Positions 1 through 8,133 of a stretch of DNA of 32,974 bases are shown piece by piece; position 1 is the first letter of the stretch; each line of letters opens with the position of its first letter. Origin of the DNA: Corallococcus interemptor. Lineage in GTDB: Bacteria; Myxococcota; Myxococcia; Myxococcales; Myxococcaceae. Both the position numbers and the translations under genes were made by a program. The stretch spans positions 1 through 32,974 of the forward strand of contig NZ_RAWM01000100.1 of NCBI RefSeq assembly GCF_003668875.1, given 5' to 3'. The notes beneath the pieces are model-generated. The model was not told where the DNA came from. It was given only the letters and a program-made list of their open reading frames with translations, and did not search any database.

Positions 1-1
1 C

Positions 2-964
2 CACGCGGCGGCGCCCGTCGAGCCCCCTCGCGCAGCGCCCGTCACCTTCGCCTCGCCGCCCCCGGCGATGGCCGCCGCCCAGGCAGAGGCCCCCCGTGGT
101 GCCCCCGTCACGTTCGCGGGCCCGCCGCCCGGAGTACAGTTCGATGGACGGATGGGCGTTCAGGCCCTCCGCATGCCTTCCGAGGCCGAGCCCATGACGA
201 CGTACGCTGCCGTCCAGGCCTCCACCGTCACCACCACCGAGACGGTGGCCCGACAGGAAGCCGCGCCCGCCCCCGTCGAGGTGCAGACGCCCGCGCCTCC
301 CCGAGAGGACGACTCCGAGTCCCGCCGCGAGAAGCTCAAGGCCCGCCTCAAGGCCGTGCGTGAGAACCCGCGCCCGGAGCCGCTGCCCGCCACCGTCGCG
401 GAAGCGGGCCAGCGCGCCGTGGAGCGCATCACCCACCTCCAGGCCGAGCTCACGAAGATCAAGGCGCTCAACCTCACCCTCACGCAGGACCTGGAGGTCG
501 CCCGCCGTCAGGCGGAGAAGGCCACGGAGGAGGCCCGCCTGCGCATGGACGAGGCCCGCCGCCTGTCCGCGGAGATGGAGGGCCGCGTGAAGCTGCTCGC
601 GGACCTGGAGCGTGAGCTGGCCTCGCTGGAAGGCGAGCGCGACGAAGCGCTCCTGTCCCTCCAGGAGGCCCGCCAGGCCCTCCAGGCCGCCGCGAAGGAG
701 CACGAGGCCCTGGAGCAGGTCGTCACCAAGGGCAAGCTGGCCCTGGCGGACAGCCTGGCGGAAGAAGAGCGCCTCGCCGTGGAGCTGGAGGGCGCCAAGG
801 ACGAGTCCGCCTCCCTGCGCCGCGCCGTGGAGACGCTCCAGGGCGAGCGCGACGTGCTGGCCCAGCAGGTCGCGTCCCTCACCGCCGAGCGCGCCGAGCT
901 GCTGGAGGCGCGCAAGGCCCTGGAGTCCGTGCACCGCGCCCTGAGCCAGGCCACGGTGCGCTGA
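2..964 (+). CDS. Coiled-coil protein, 5' end outside the window (partial)
   Basis: The frame is open to the left edge with no stop, so the gene probably begins upstream; an internal ATG lies at 68. The visible 320 residues start with a proline/alanine-rich low-complexity stretch holding a near-duplicate motif (APVTFASPPPA, then APVTFAGPPPG). A charged Arg/Glu region follows, and then about 180 residues of continuous heptad-like coiled coil (ITHLQAELTKIKALNLTLTQ and onward) rich in Glu, Leu, Ala and Arg. No catalytic motif is visible. Such a disordered-plus-coiled-coil layout suits a structural, cytoskeletal or scaffold protein, but I do not recognise the family. The gene converges on the M48 peptidase gene with only 3 bases between stops. 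Confidence 0.75.
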   Translation, partial: HAAAPVEPPRAAPVTFASPPPAMAAAQAEAPRGAPVTFAGPPPGVQFDGRMGVQALRMPSEAEPMTTYAAVQASTVTTTETVARQEAAPAPVEVQTPAPPREDDSESRREKLKARLKAVRENPRPEPLPATVAEAGQRAVERITHLQAELTKIKALNLTLTQDLEVARRQAEKATEEARLRMDEARRLSAEMEGRVKLLADLERELASLEGERDEALLSLQEARQALQAAAKEHEALEQVVTKGKLALADSLAEEERLAVELEGAKDESASLRRAVETLQGERDVLAQQVASLTAERAELLEARKALESVHRALSQATVR

Positions 965-967
965 AGG

Positions 968-1957
968 CTACTTCGCGTCCTTCGCCACGCCCGTGGGCTT
1001 CTTCACGGGCCCCACGGCGGCGGTGAAGGACGCGGGCAGGACCGGCCGCTGCAACGCCGCCACGTCCACGCGCGCGAGCGGATCCGCGTTGTTCCCCCGA
1101 GCCTCGACGATGGACTTGATCTGCCCCTGGCGCTCCTTCGCGCTGGGGTGGTTCTCCCAGAAGCCGCCGCCTCCGGACGTCTGGCCGAGCAGCTTCGAGA
1201 ACTCCCCGGGGTCGTAGCCCGCGGACAGCATCAGCTCCACCGCGAGCGCGTCCGCCGCCAGCTCCTCGTCCTTGCGGTGGCCCTTGCCGGCGAGCTCCAC
1301 GGTCCCATCGACCATCTTCCCCATCAGGCCCGTGTCCGAGTCCAGGTCCAGCCGGCCGTCCAGCAGGCTCGCGTTCTTCAGCGCCGATGCGACCACCGAC
1401 TTGCCGACGCCCACCATCGCGTCGCCCTTGCAGGTGCTCACCTTCACGGAGACGTACTGGTTCAGCGCGTGCTTGAGCACGACGTGGGCAATCTCATGCG
1501 CCAGCACGCCCGCGAGCTGCGCCTCGTTGTCCACGCCCTGAAGCAGCCCGTGCGTGACGAACACGTAGCCCGCGGGCGCGGACAGCGCGTTGAAGCGCTT
1601 CGTGTCGTTGAGCACGCCGAACGTCCAGCCCAGCTCCGGCCGGGGGGACTGCATCGCCAGGTTGCGGCCCACCGTGTTGACGTAGGTGCTCAGCTTCTCC
1701 TGCGCGGCGCCTGACAGCATCAGCCCGCCGCCCTGCTGCGCCCAGTGGATGGCCAGCGCGCTGCCCAGCGCGTACTCCTCCTGGATGGCGGGTGCCACCT
1801 TCAGCTTGTCGCAGGAGTCCACCTTCTCCGCCGCGTCCGCCACCCGGTTCACGTCCGCCCCCAGGTTCGCGGCCTTCAGCCCCTTCGCCACCTGGGTGCA
1901 GGACGTGAGGCACAGCCCCAGGCCCGCCGCCACCAGCACTCCCATGCGCGAGCGCAT
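968..1957 (-). CDS. M48-family zinc metallopeptidase, lipoprotein
   Basis: Predicted envelope-anchored zinc endopeptidase of 329 residues. The N-terminus MRSRMGVLVAAGLGLCLTSC is a lipoprotein signal with the lipidated cysteine near residue 20. The catalytic motif HEIAH lies at about 154-158 (VLAHEIAHVVLKHALN), and a second zinc-ligand region EELAADALA lies near 231-239, the usual M48 arrangement. The ATG was chosen because it follows a lipobox-compatible signal and overlaps the stop of the upstream SH3 gene by one base (TGATG), indicating translational coupling. An in-frame extension reaches 2350 but runs inside the SH3 gene. M48 lipoproteins of this kind (BepA/LoiP-like) act in outer-membrane quality control; that role here is inference. 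Confidence 0.9.
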   Translation of the reverse strand: MRSRMGVLVAAGLGLCLTSCTQVAKGLKAANLGADVNRVADAAEKVDSCDKLKVAPAIQEEYALGSALAIHWAQQGGGLMLSGAAQEKLSTYVNTVGRNLAMQSPRPELGWTFGVLNDTKRFNALSAPAGYVFVTHGLLQGVDNEAQLAGVLAHEIAHVVLKHALNQYVSVKVSTCKGDAMVGVGKSVVASALKNASLLDGRLDLDSDTGLMGKMVDGTVELAGKGHRKDEELAADALAVELMLSAGYDPGEFSKLLGQTSGGGGFWENHPSAKERQGQIKSIVEARGNNADPLARVDVAALQRPVLPASFTAAVGPVKKPTGVAKDAK

Positions 1958-2526
1958 CACCTGCCCCCCTTCTTCGCCTGAGGCTGGGGCCCCAGCTTCG
2001 TGTTGGGCGCCACCACCGGGAACAGCCCGGCCTGCTTCACGTGCGCGTCGATCTCCACGGGAGTCACGGCCTTCGCCAGGCCCTCCAGCTTCTTGAGCTG
2101 GTTCACCGCGACCGCGTAGTCGCCGCCCTTCTCCTTGCCGTACTTCTCCGCGCCCGGGCTCAGCGCCTTCACCGCCGCGCCGCTGGACACGAAGGCCGCG
2201 GGGTCGATGGTGCGCGTCTTGCCGTCCTTGGACACCAGCTCCATGTCGGGCGGCTTCGTGGACAGGTTCGTCTGGAACACGTAGCCGGCCTTGCCTCCGG
2301 GCTCGGTCACCTGGTGCCACTGGGCGTTCTTCGGATCCGCGCCCTTCCACGTCACCTGCTGCCCGGGCTGGAGCACCGCCACCACGTCCGCAGTGGGCAC
2401 CGCGCTCTTGAGCACGCGCGTGTTGCGCGCCTTCACGTAGAGCTTCTCATCCTTCTTCACCGCCCACGCGGCCGTCACCGGCACCCCCAGCGCCAGCAGC
2501 AGGATGCCCCAGGTCCATCGTCTCAT
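1957..2526 (-). CDS. Secreted SH3-domain protein
   Basis: A 189-residue protein with a Sec signal peptide (MRRWTWGILLLALGVPVTAA) followed by a bacterial SH3-type module at about 25-95 (LYVKARNTRVLKSAVPTADV, VLQPGQQV, GYVFQTNL). The C-terminal half is helical and lysine-rich with no recognised motif. ATG 2526 has GGGGAG about 8 bases upstream; a GTG at 2541 is a less likely start. It lies 27 bases after the cyclase stop and overlaps the M48 start by one base, so the three are probably one operon. Bacterial SH3 modules usually bind peptidoglycan or peptides, so it may guide the peptidase. No partner is demonstrated by sequence. Confidence 0.8.
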   Translation of the reverse strand: MRRWTWGILLLALGVPVTAAWAVKKDEKLYVKARNTRVLKSAVPTADVVAVLQPGQQVTWKGADPKNAQWHQVTEPGGKAGYVFQTNLSTKPPDMELVSKDGKTRTIDPAAFVSSGAAVKALSPGAEKYGKEKGGDYAVAVNQLKKLEGLAKAVTPVEIDAHVKQAGLFPVVAPNTKLGPQPQAKKGGR

Positions 2527-2553
2527 CGTCGTGCTCCCCACCCTGATACGCCG

Positions 2554-4896
2554 TCACTTCTCAAGATTCGCCACGCCATCGAAATTCTCCGGAGGCGCTT
2601 CCATGTACTCGCGGCAGCGCTCCAGGAGCTTCGCCGTGGGCCCGTCCTCCGGCGACCGCGCGGCCTCCGCCTCCAGCACCGCCGCGGCTTCGGCGAAGCG
2701 GGCCTCGCGGTACAGCGCCAGGGCCTCATGGTAGCGCGCCACCGTCTGTCGCATGGACGCGTCCAGCCCGCCCTTGAGCGCCAGCAGCTCATACACCGTG
2801 ACGGCCTCCGTCTTGCCCGCCACCCGCACGCGGTCCAGCTCGCGCACCTCGATGTGGTCCTTCGCCAGCTCGTACGTGCGCGGGCCAATCATGATGACGG
2901 AACCATAGGCCTTGTTCGCGCCCTCCAGGCGCGCGGCCAGGTTCATGCCGTCGCCAATGGCCGTGTAGCTGAAGAGCTGGTCGCTGCCGAAGTTGCCCAC
3001 GAAGTTCACCGCGCTGTTCACGCCGATGCGCGTGTACACGTCCGGGAACCCCTTCTGGTGGAAGTCCACGCGCAGCGCGTCCACCGCCGCCTTCGCCGCC
3101 AGCGCGCCCCGGCACGCGCGCACGGCGTGGTCCTCCTGGGCCATGGGCGCGCCGAAGAGGCACACCACCGCGTCGCCAATGTACTTGTCCAGGCAGCCGC
3201 CCTCGTGGAGCAGCGCCCCGCTCACCGCCGTGAGGTACGTGTTGAGGATGCGCACCAGCTGGCGCGGGTCCTCCTTGAAGCGCTCGCTGAAGGTGGAGAA
3301 GCCGCGGATGTCGCTGAAGAACGCGGTGATCTCCTTGTTCTCCCCATCCAGGCGCGGCAGCTGCCGCGAGCGGATCATCTGCTCCACCAGCTTCGGCTCC
3401 ATGAAGCGGTGGAACGCCTGCCGGATGAACTGCGTCTCGCGGTTGGCCACCAGGTGGTTGAACGCCAGCGCGGCCACGCTGGCGCCCACGCCCGCCAGCG
3501 CGGGCATCGCCATCAGCACGTGCGTGTGTGACGTCTTGAGCAGCAGGCCCATGAGGGCGTGCAGTCCCAGCACCAGCGCCAGCGGCCAGACCACCTCCAG
3601 CAGCGTCCAGCGCGCCGTCACCAGCAGCACCGCGGACACCAGCGCCACGAGGAACGTCAGGCCCAGGTCCACGCCCGGGGACGCGCGGGTGATGAACCTC
3701 CCCGACAGCAGCGTGTCCACCACCGTGGCCTGCTTCACCAGCCCGGGCTCCGTGGGGGAGAAGGGCGTGGCCTTGATGTCGTTGAGGCCCACCGCCGTGC
3801 CGCCGATGACGACGACCTTGTCCTGGAAGGTGTCCGCGGGCAGCAGCGGCGTGTCGCCCTTGGCGCGGCGGATCCAGTCGTTCAGCACGTCGAAGAGGCG
3901 CACCATCACGAAGCGCTCCTGCAGCGAACCGCCGTAGTCCAGCGCGGCGCTCCCGTTGGCGTCCACGGGCCAGGTGCGCTCGCCCAGGCGCAAGGTGCGG
4001 CCGGAGAGCGTGACCTCCTTCGCGCCCAGCAGGTCCGCCATCATGCGCACCGGCAGCGTCACGTAGGTGTTGAGGCCGTCCGTGTACGCGAAGGACGTGC
4101 GGCGGATGGAGCCGTCCCCGTCCGCCTCCATGTCCACCAGCCCGACCCCGTTCACCGCGTTCACCAGCGCGGACGTCGGAGGCACCGGGTAGCGGGGACT
4201 CGATGACGGCTGCGAGGGCGTGTCCCCCAGCCTGGGCAGCGGCCTCCCATCCGTCCGGCGCACGGGGAAGGCGAGCGCCCGCGCCAGGGCCTCCGGCGTC
4301 AGCACGGGCGTGGCCGGGGCCGGCGCTTCCTCGAACTCCTCGGGGAAGGAGTCGCCGTCCGGCGGGCTCGCGGGGGGAGCGGCCTCGGGAGCGGTCAGCG
4401 GCACGGGAGCCTGGAAGTCCGCGCGCACCAGCGGCTTCGCGGAGCCGCTGCTCGCCATGCCCACGTAGAAGGGGAGGCCCGTCTCACGCAGCGCCTGCGC
4501 GAAGCCCAGGTCGGCGGACTCGTCCGCCGTCCGCTCGTCCATCACCGCGTCGAACAGCACGGCCCTGGCTCCGGCGGCCTTCAGCTCCTGCGCGATGCGC
4601 GCCCACAGCGTGCGCGTGTACGGCCAGTTGCCGAAGTTGAGCTGAAGCTGCGGGTCCTGGCTGATGCGGTCGATGGTGCTCTGGTCGATGGCCACCACGA
4701 CCACCTGCCCGGACTTCTCCCGGCCACCGGTGTAGCGGACCAGGGCCTCGTCGTAGGCGATGTGCTCCGTGCTCTCCAGGAGGTGTGCCTCCTCGCACGC
4801 CCACGCGACGAGTGTGGCCACCAGCGCGATCCCCAGCATCACGCGTCCGTGATGGCGCCAGCGCTCCTGAACCGACTTCCACGTCTCACCCGTCAC
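2554..4896 (-). CDS. CHASE2-domain class III adenylate cyclase
   Basis: Membrane-bound cyclase of 780 residues predicted to make cAMP. One N-terminal membrane helix (about 19-33) precedes a large extracytoplasmic CHASE2 sensor (about 45-400; note VVVVAIDQSTIDRIS, WPYTRTLWARI, VVVIGGTAVGLND). Hydrophobic helices at about 408-475 follow, then a class III catalytic domain (about 520-705). Visible catalytic residues are metal-binding D529 (FFSDIRGF) and D575 (KYIGDAV), adenine-selecting K571 and T645, and N652/R656 (NLAARLE), so the enzyme should be active and ATP-specific. A TPR-like helical tail covers about 715-765. A proline-rich insert (about 165-245) interrupts the sensor. It heads the minus-strand operon with the SH3 and M48 genes. 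The CHASE2 ligand is unknown. Confidence 0.95.
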   Translation of the reverse strand: MTGETWKSVQERWRHHGRVMLGIALVATLVAWACEEAHLLESTEHIAYDEALVRYTGGREKSGQVVVVAIDQSTIDRISQDPQLQLNFGNWPYTRTLWARIAQELKAAGARAVLFDAVMDERTADESADLGFAQALRETGLPFYVGMASSGSAKPLVRADFQAPVPLTAPEAAPPASPPDGDSFPEEFEEAPAPATPVLTPEALARALAFPVRRTDGRPLPRLGDTPSQPSSSPRYPVPPTSALVNAVNGVGLVDMEADGDGSIRRTSFAYTDGLNTYVTLPVRMMADLLGAKEVTLSGRTLRLGERTWPVDANGSAALDYGGSLQERFVMVRLFDVLNDWIRRAKGDTPLLPADTFQDKVVVIGGTAVGLNDIKATPFSPTEPGLVKQATVVDTLLSGRFITRASPGVDLGLTFLVALVSAVLLVTARWTLLEVVWPLALVLGLHALMGLLLKTSHTHVLMAMPALAGVGASVAALAFNHLVANRETQFIRQAFHRFMEPKLVEQMIRSRQLPRLDGENKEITAFFSDIRGFSTFSERFKEDPRQLVRILNTYLTAVSGALLHEGGCLDKYIGDAVVCLFGAPMAQEDHAVRACRGALAAKAAVDALRVDFHQKGFPDVYTRIGVNSAVNFVGNFGSDQLFSYTAIGDGMNLAARLEGANKAYGSVIMIGPRTYELAKDHIEVRELDRVRVAGKTEAVTVYELLALKGGLDASMRQTVARYHEALALYREARFAEAAAVLEAEAARSPEDGPTAKLLERCREYMEAPPENFDGVANLEK

Positions 4897-5176
4897 GGCC
4901 CCTCCCCATGAGGTCGATGGCGGGACGCTACTCCGGGATGCGCCCGCGCGACATGCGCAAGGGCCAGCGGAATTGGACCTTCATCCAGGAGGAGCCGGAG
5001 AGCCCCGCGAAGCAGGCAACCCTGCGAGCCGTCGGAGCCCTTCGCGTCCGCCAACCGACGCCTGCACGTCTGTTGCCGTTGGGGAGAGGCCCCCAACCTT
5101 GAGGCCCATGGGACCCGAGGCGGTGAAGCACACCGCCCGCGCTCACTGCTTGTCCCTCCCCAGAAGGAGTCACCTC
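4897..5176. promoter_or_regulatory. Divergent intergenic region, cyclase / ferritin-like genes
   Basis: About 280 bases between divergently transcribed genes; promoters for both must lie here. Frames open across it show no recognisable protein, and I could not pick convincing -35/-10 boxes. The only clear signal is the ribosome binding site AAGGAG at 5164-5169. Confidence 0.4.
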
Positions 5177-6382
5177 GTGGCCTTGGACCTGTTCAAAGAA
5201 AAAGGCACTCCCGTCGAGCGCCAGTCCTTCACCTGGAAGGACATGGTGCGGCGTCCCTACAGCAAGATGGACGACGACGCCTTCACCCGCACGCGCGTCA
5301 TCCTGATGAATGGCATTGAAGCGGATGCCCTGCGCATGAAGCACATCTTCGCGCGGCTCAATCTGGAGCTGCGCCCGCACCTGGCGCTGGTGCGCCGCGC
5401 GGAGCACCACCAGCAGACGCTGGTGAACTGGCTCACGCCGCCGGACCAGAAGGTCATCGAGACCACGCTCGGCTTCGAGCAGCTGGCCATCGAGGTCACC
5501 GCCAGCGTGGCCCTCCACGAGCCGGACCCCTATCTGGCCCAGACCTACCGCTTCGGCATGCTGGAGGACTTCGACCACCTGTACCGCTATTCGGCGCTCT
5601 ATGACCGGCTGGAGGGACAGGACCCCAACAACATCACCCAGTCCTATACGGACATCATCCCGGGCCGCCCCACGGTCGTGGAGCACCGCCATCCGCTGGA
5701 TGACCTGCGCCGCCCGTATGACTGCAAGACGGCGGATCCGCTGTCCAAGCTGCACGCGATGACCATCACCGCGTCGGAGTTCCAGACGCACGACTACTAC
5801 ATGACCGTGGGCCCCACGTTCACGGACCCCGTCGCGCGGCAGCTCTACGCGGAGATCGCCTCCATCGAGGAGCAGCACGTCACCCAGTACGGCTCGCTGA
5901 TGGACCCGGGCGAGTCCCTGCTGGAGAAGTGGATGCTCCACGAGGCCATGGAGGTCTACAACTACTACTCGTGCCTCGCGTACGAGTCGAACCCGCGCAT
6001 CAAGGAGATCTGGCAGCGGTTCGTGGACTACGAGCTGGGCCACCTGCACTACGTGATGGAGCTGTTCAAGAACCTGGAGAAGCGTGACCCGGCGGAGGTG
6101 CTGCCCCGGACGCTGCCAGAGCCCATCGCGTTCAAGGAACACCGTGAGTTCGTGCGCAAGGTCCTGTCGCAGGAGGTGGACATGCGCTCCGACGGCATGG
6201 ACTACGTGGACAAGTCGCAGCTGCCGCCGGACCACCGCACGCTCGCGTACCAGGCCCAGCTGAACTCGGAGGGGTCGCCCTCGGAGACGGCGGCGGCCGG
6301 ATACACCTGGAGGCCGGGCACGGAGCTGGCCGCGAAGGCGCAGCGCATGGGCTCGGTGCTGGAAGGGAGGAGGCTGCAATGA
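5177..6382 (+). CDS. Ferritin-like domain protein, probable tandem four-helix bundles
   Basis: A 401-residue soluble protein. Two blocks carry ferritin-like Glu/His patterns: an N-terminal one (about 40-145, with FEQLAIEVTAS and LEDFDHLYRY) and a C-terminal one (about 195-305, with EIASIEEQHVTQY, LHEAMEVYNYYS and YELGHLHYVMEL). The ExxH pairs and flanking Glu suit a di-metal centre, so iron binding or oxidation is likely, but the exact reaction cannot be read from sequence. GTG 5177 was chosen because AAGGAG lies 7 bases upstream; the frame is open further upstream without another good site. Its stop overlaps the next ferritin-like gene by four bases (ATGA), so the two are coupled and the products may act together. 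Confidence 0.85.
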   Translation: MALDLFKEKGTPVERQSFTWKDMVRRPYSKMDDDAFTRTRVILMNGIEADALRMKHIFARLNLELRPHLALVRRAEHHQQTLVNWLTPPDQKVIETTLGFEQLAIEVTASVALHEPDPYLAQTYRFGMLEDFDHLYRYSALYDRLEGQDPNNITQSYTDIIPGRPTVVEHRHPLDDLRRPYDCKTADPLSKLHAMTITASEFQTHDYYMTVGPTFTDPVARQLYAEIASIEEQHVTQYGSLMDPGESLLEKWMLHEAMEVYNYYSCLAYESNPRIKEIWQRFVDYELGHLHYVMELFKNLEKRDPAEVLPRTLPEPIAFKEHREFVRKVLSQEVDMRSDGMDYVDKSQLPPDHRTLAYQAQLNSEGSPSETAAAGYTWRPGTELAAKAQRMGSVLEGRRLQ

Positions 6383-7149
6383 GCAAGGACACCGTCGCCG
6401 ACGTGGGAATGAACCGCACCGGCATCAAGACGTCACCCGTGGACAGCAAGGACATCATCGCGCAGGCGGAGAAGGCGCGGCCCAGCAGCCCGGGCGACGC
6501 GCAGGCCATCGCGGACGTGCGCAAGCAGTACATGCGCGAGTCCGGTGACGGCCTGGGCCGCGTGCCGCCGCCCTCCAGCCTCAAGGGCGTGGCGAAGACC
6601 GCCGTGGACATGCTCAAGGGCGGCAAGCCCACCGTGTTCATCGACAAGCTGGGAGAGCGGCTCGCCTTCGAGCGCAGCGGCGTCCGGCTCTATGAGGGCG
6701 CGCTCTCCAAGCTGGATGTCTTCGGCAGCTGGGAGGGGGGCCCTTCGCGGGAGCTGCTCACGAAGATCCTCGACGACGAGCTCAGCCACTTCGCCCTCCT
6801 GATGGAGGCCATGGAGAAGCTGGGCGCGGACCCCACGGCCATGACGCCGTCCGCGGACCTGACCTCGGTCATCTCCATGGGCGTGCCCGCGGCCATCTCC
6901 GACGCGCGCACCAACCTGCGGCAGACCATGCAGGCGCTGCTGGTGGCGGAGCTGACGGACAACGCGAGCTGGGAGGTGCTCATCGACCTGGCGCGCGGCC
7001 TGGGCCATGACTCGTTGGCGGACCGCTTCCAGCTGGCGCTGGACGCCGAAGCCGAGCACCTGGCCCTGGTGAAGGGCTGGTACGCGGCGGGCGTGTCCAC
7101 GGAGGCCCGCGCGCCCATGGACTCCGCGTCCATGCCCGCGCAGCCCTGA
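6379..7149 (+). CDS. Ferritin-like domain protein (second of pair)
   Basis: A 256-residue protein with a ferritin-like four-helix pattern after a flexible N-terminus of about 80 residues. Candidate metal-ligand helices are RLAFERSGVRLYEGAL, ILDDELSHFALLMEAM, LLVAELTDNASWEVLI and DAEAEHLALVKGWY. The helices match the erythrin-vacuolar/rubrerythrin-like spacing better than a storage ferritin, but assignment beyond the superfamily is not secure. It starts inside the stop of the preceding gene (ATGA). The shared operon and related fold suggest a hetero-oligomer or sequential roles in iron or oxidative-stress handling (inference). No rubredoxin CxxC pair and no encapsulin gene are present. Confidence 0.85.
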   Translation: MSKDTVADVGMNRTGIKTSPVDSKDIIAQAEKARPSSPGDAQAIADVRKQYMRESGDGLGRVPPPSSLKGVAKTAVDMLKGGKPTVFIDKLGERLAFERSGVRLYEGALSKLDVFGSWEGGPSRELLTKILDDELSHFALLMEAMEKLGADPTAMTPSADLTSVISMGVPAAISDARTNLRQTMQALLVAELTDNASWEVLIDLARGLGHDSLADRFQLALDAEAEHLALVKGWYAAGVSTEARAPMDSASMPAQP

Positions 7150-7184
7150 GGGCGGCCAGGCGGACAGGCAGCCGGAAGTGGCAG

Positions 7185-7225
7185 GCCGTTGTGCGAGGAC
7201 ACAGCTTGTGGGCTCGCACAACGGC
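7185..7225 (+). terminator. Perfect 13-bp inverted repeat between ferritin-like and tspO genes
   Basis: GCCGTTGTGCGAG (7185-7197) and its exact complement CTCGCACAACGGC (7213-7225) flank a 15-base loop. There is no T-tract after the stem, so it is either a stem without a U-run (processing or rho-dependent end) or an operator/attenuator for the downstream TspO gene. Sequence alone does not decide. Confidence 0.5.
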
Positions 7226-7249
7226 TTCGTCACGTCCGGAGGGAACGAC

Positions 7250-7780
7250 ATGCAGCTCAGTGAGCTGGGAGGCTCCGAGGGCCTGGAACACAACGCCACG
7301 CTCAACCGTGAGTCATTGGTGGCGCTGGGTGCCTTCAGCGCGCTCACCGCGGGCGCTGTCCTCCTCAACGCGAGGAGCACGCGCGAGGCCGTGCAGGGGC
7401 GCTGGTACAAGCAGCTGAAGAAGCCGTCCTTCCAGCCGCCGCGCCAGGCCTTCGGGCCGGTGTGGACGACGCTCTATGGCCTCATCGCCGTCTCGGGCTG
7501 GCGCATCTGGGGCTCACCCGCGGGCGCGCAACGCTCGCGCGCGCTGGGCCTGTGGTTCGTGCAGCTGGGGCTCAACGCCGCGTGGTCGCACCTGTTCTTC
7601 CGCAAGCGCCGGCTCAAGGCCGCCGCGGTGGAGAACTGGGTGCTGCTCGGCGGCATCGCGGCGTACACCGCCGCCGCCAGCCGCGTGGACCGCAAGACGC
7701 CGTGGTTCATGGCGCCGTACCTGGGCTGGGTGGGCTTCGCCAACGTGCTGTCCACCGACATTGCCCGGCTCAATGGCTAA
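7250..7780 (+). CDS. tspO: TspO/MBR family integral membrane protein
   Basis: A 176-residue member of the tryptophan-rich sensory protein / peripheral benzodiazepine receptor family, which binds porphyrins and related molecules in the outer or cytoplasmic membrane. Family signatures are clear: WYKQLKKPSFQPPRQAFGPV, VWTTLYGLIAVSGWRIW, LGLNAAWSHLFF and APYLGWVGFANVLS. Five hydrophobic helices can be drawn, with the usual length plus an extra N-terminal arm of about 25 residues. ATG 7250 has GGAGGG 7 bases upstream; the frame stays open to 7178 but lacks a site there. In other bacteria TspO is tied to tetrapyrrole or oxidative-stress control. The ferritin-like genes upstream suit an iron/haem theme, though the hairpin in between may separate transcription. 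Confidence 0.92.
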   Translation: MQLSELGGSEGLEHNATLNRESLVALGAFSALTAGAVLLNARSTREAVQGRWYKQLKKPSFQPPRQAFGPVWTTLYGLIAVSGWRIWGSPAGAQRSRALGLWFVQLGLNAAWSHLFFRKRRLKAAAVENWVLLGGIAAYTAAASRVDRKTPWFMAPYLGWVGFANVLSTDIARLNG

Positions 7781-7806
7781 CACCGGGCGTCTTCCCTCCT
7801 CGCGCG

Positions 7807-7989
7807 CTAGTTGCGCATGCGTGAGGGGGGGACCGCGTTGTTGAAGGACAGCACGGCGGCGAAGTAGCGCGCCTGGTTCTCCGAGGTGCAACGCACCTCC
7901 TGGATGCGCCCACCGACCTTCACCCGGACCACCCACCCGTCGTTGTCCTGGCTGATGGGGGACTCGCTCTTCATCGTCATGTTTTCCAT
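7807..7989 (-). CDS. Small hypothetical protein, 60 residues
   Basis: Short soluble protein with no recognised family. The central part (GWVVRVKVGGRIQEVRCTSE) looks like a small beta-hairpin unit, followed by an amphipathic helix (NQARYFAAVLSF). GGGAGGGAG lies about 7 bases upstream of the ATG, supporting translation; a second in-frame ATG is four codons on. It sits 144 bases after the sensor kinase stop on the same strand and converges on tspO. Coding status rests on the ribosome binding site, the composition and the tidy fold pattern. Confidence 0.6.
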   Translation of the reverse strand: MENMTMKSESPISQDNDGWVVRVKVGGRIQEVRCTSENQARYFAAVLSFNNAVPPSRMRN

Positions 7990-8133
7990 GGGGTTTCTCC
8001 CTCCCGTGCGCCCGGATAGAGCAGGGGGCGTGCCAGGGCCGGGAAGCGTGGGATTCCAGCCCTTTGCATGGAGCCATTGGCGGGGGCGGGGAGGCGGCGC
8101 TGAAGTTCTTTCAGCCGGGGCGCGGCCGGGGCT

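Noticed and set aside
968-2350. M48 gene starting at 2350 (460 residues).
   Set aside because: The extra 131 residues overlap the SH3 gene in another frame and remove the lipoprotein signal from the N-terminus.
2041-3531. A 496-codon plus-strand frame opposite the cyclase.
   Set aside because: Antisense to a fully motif-supported cyclase; Arg/His/Leu-rich low-information product.
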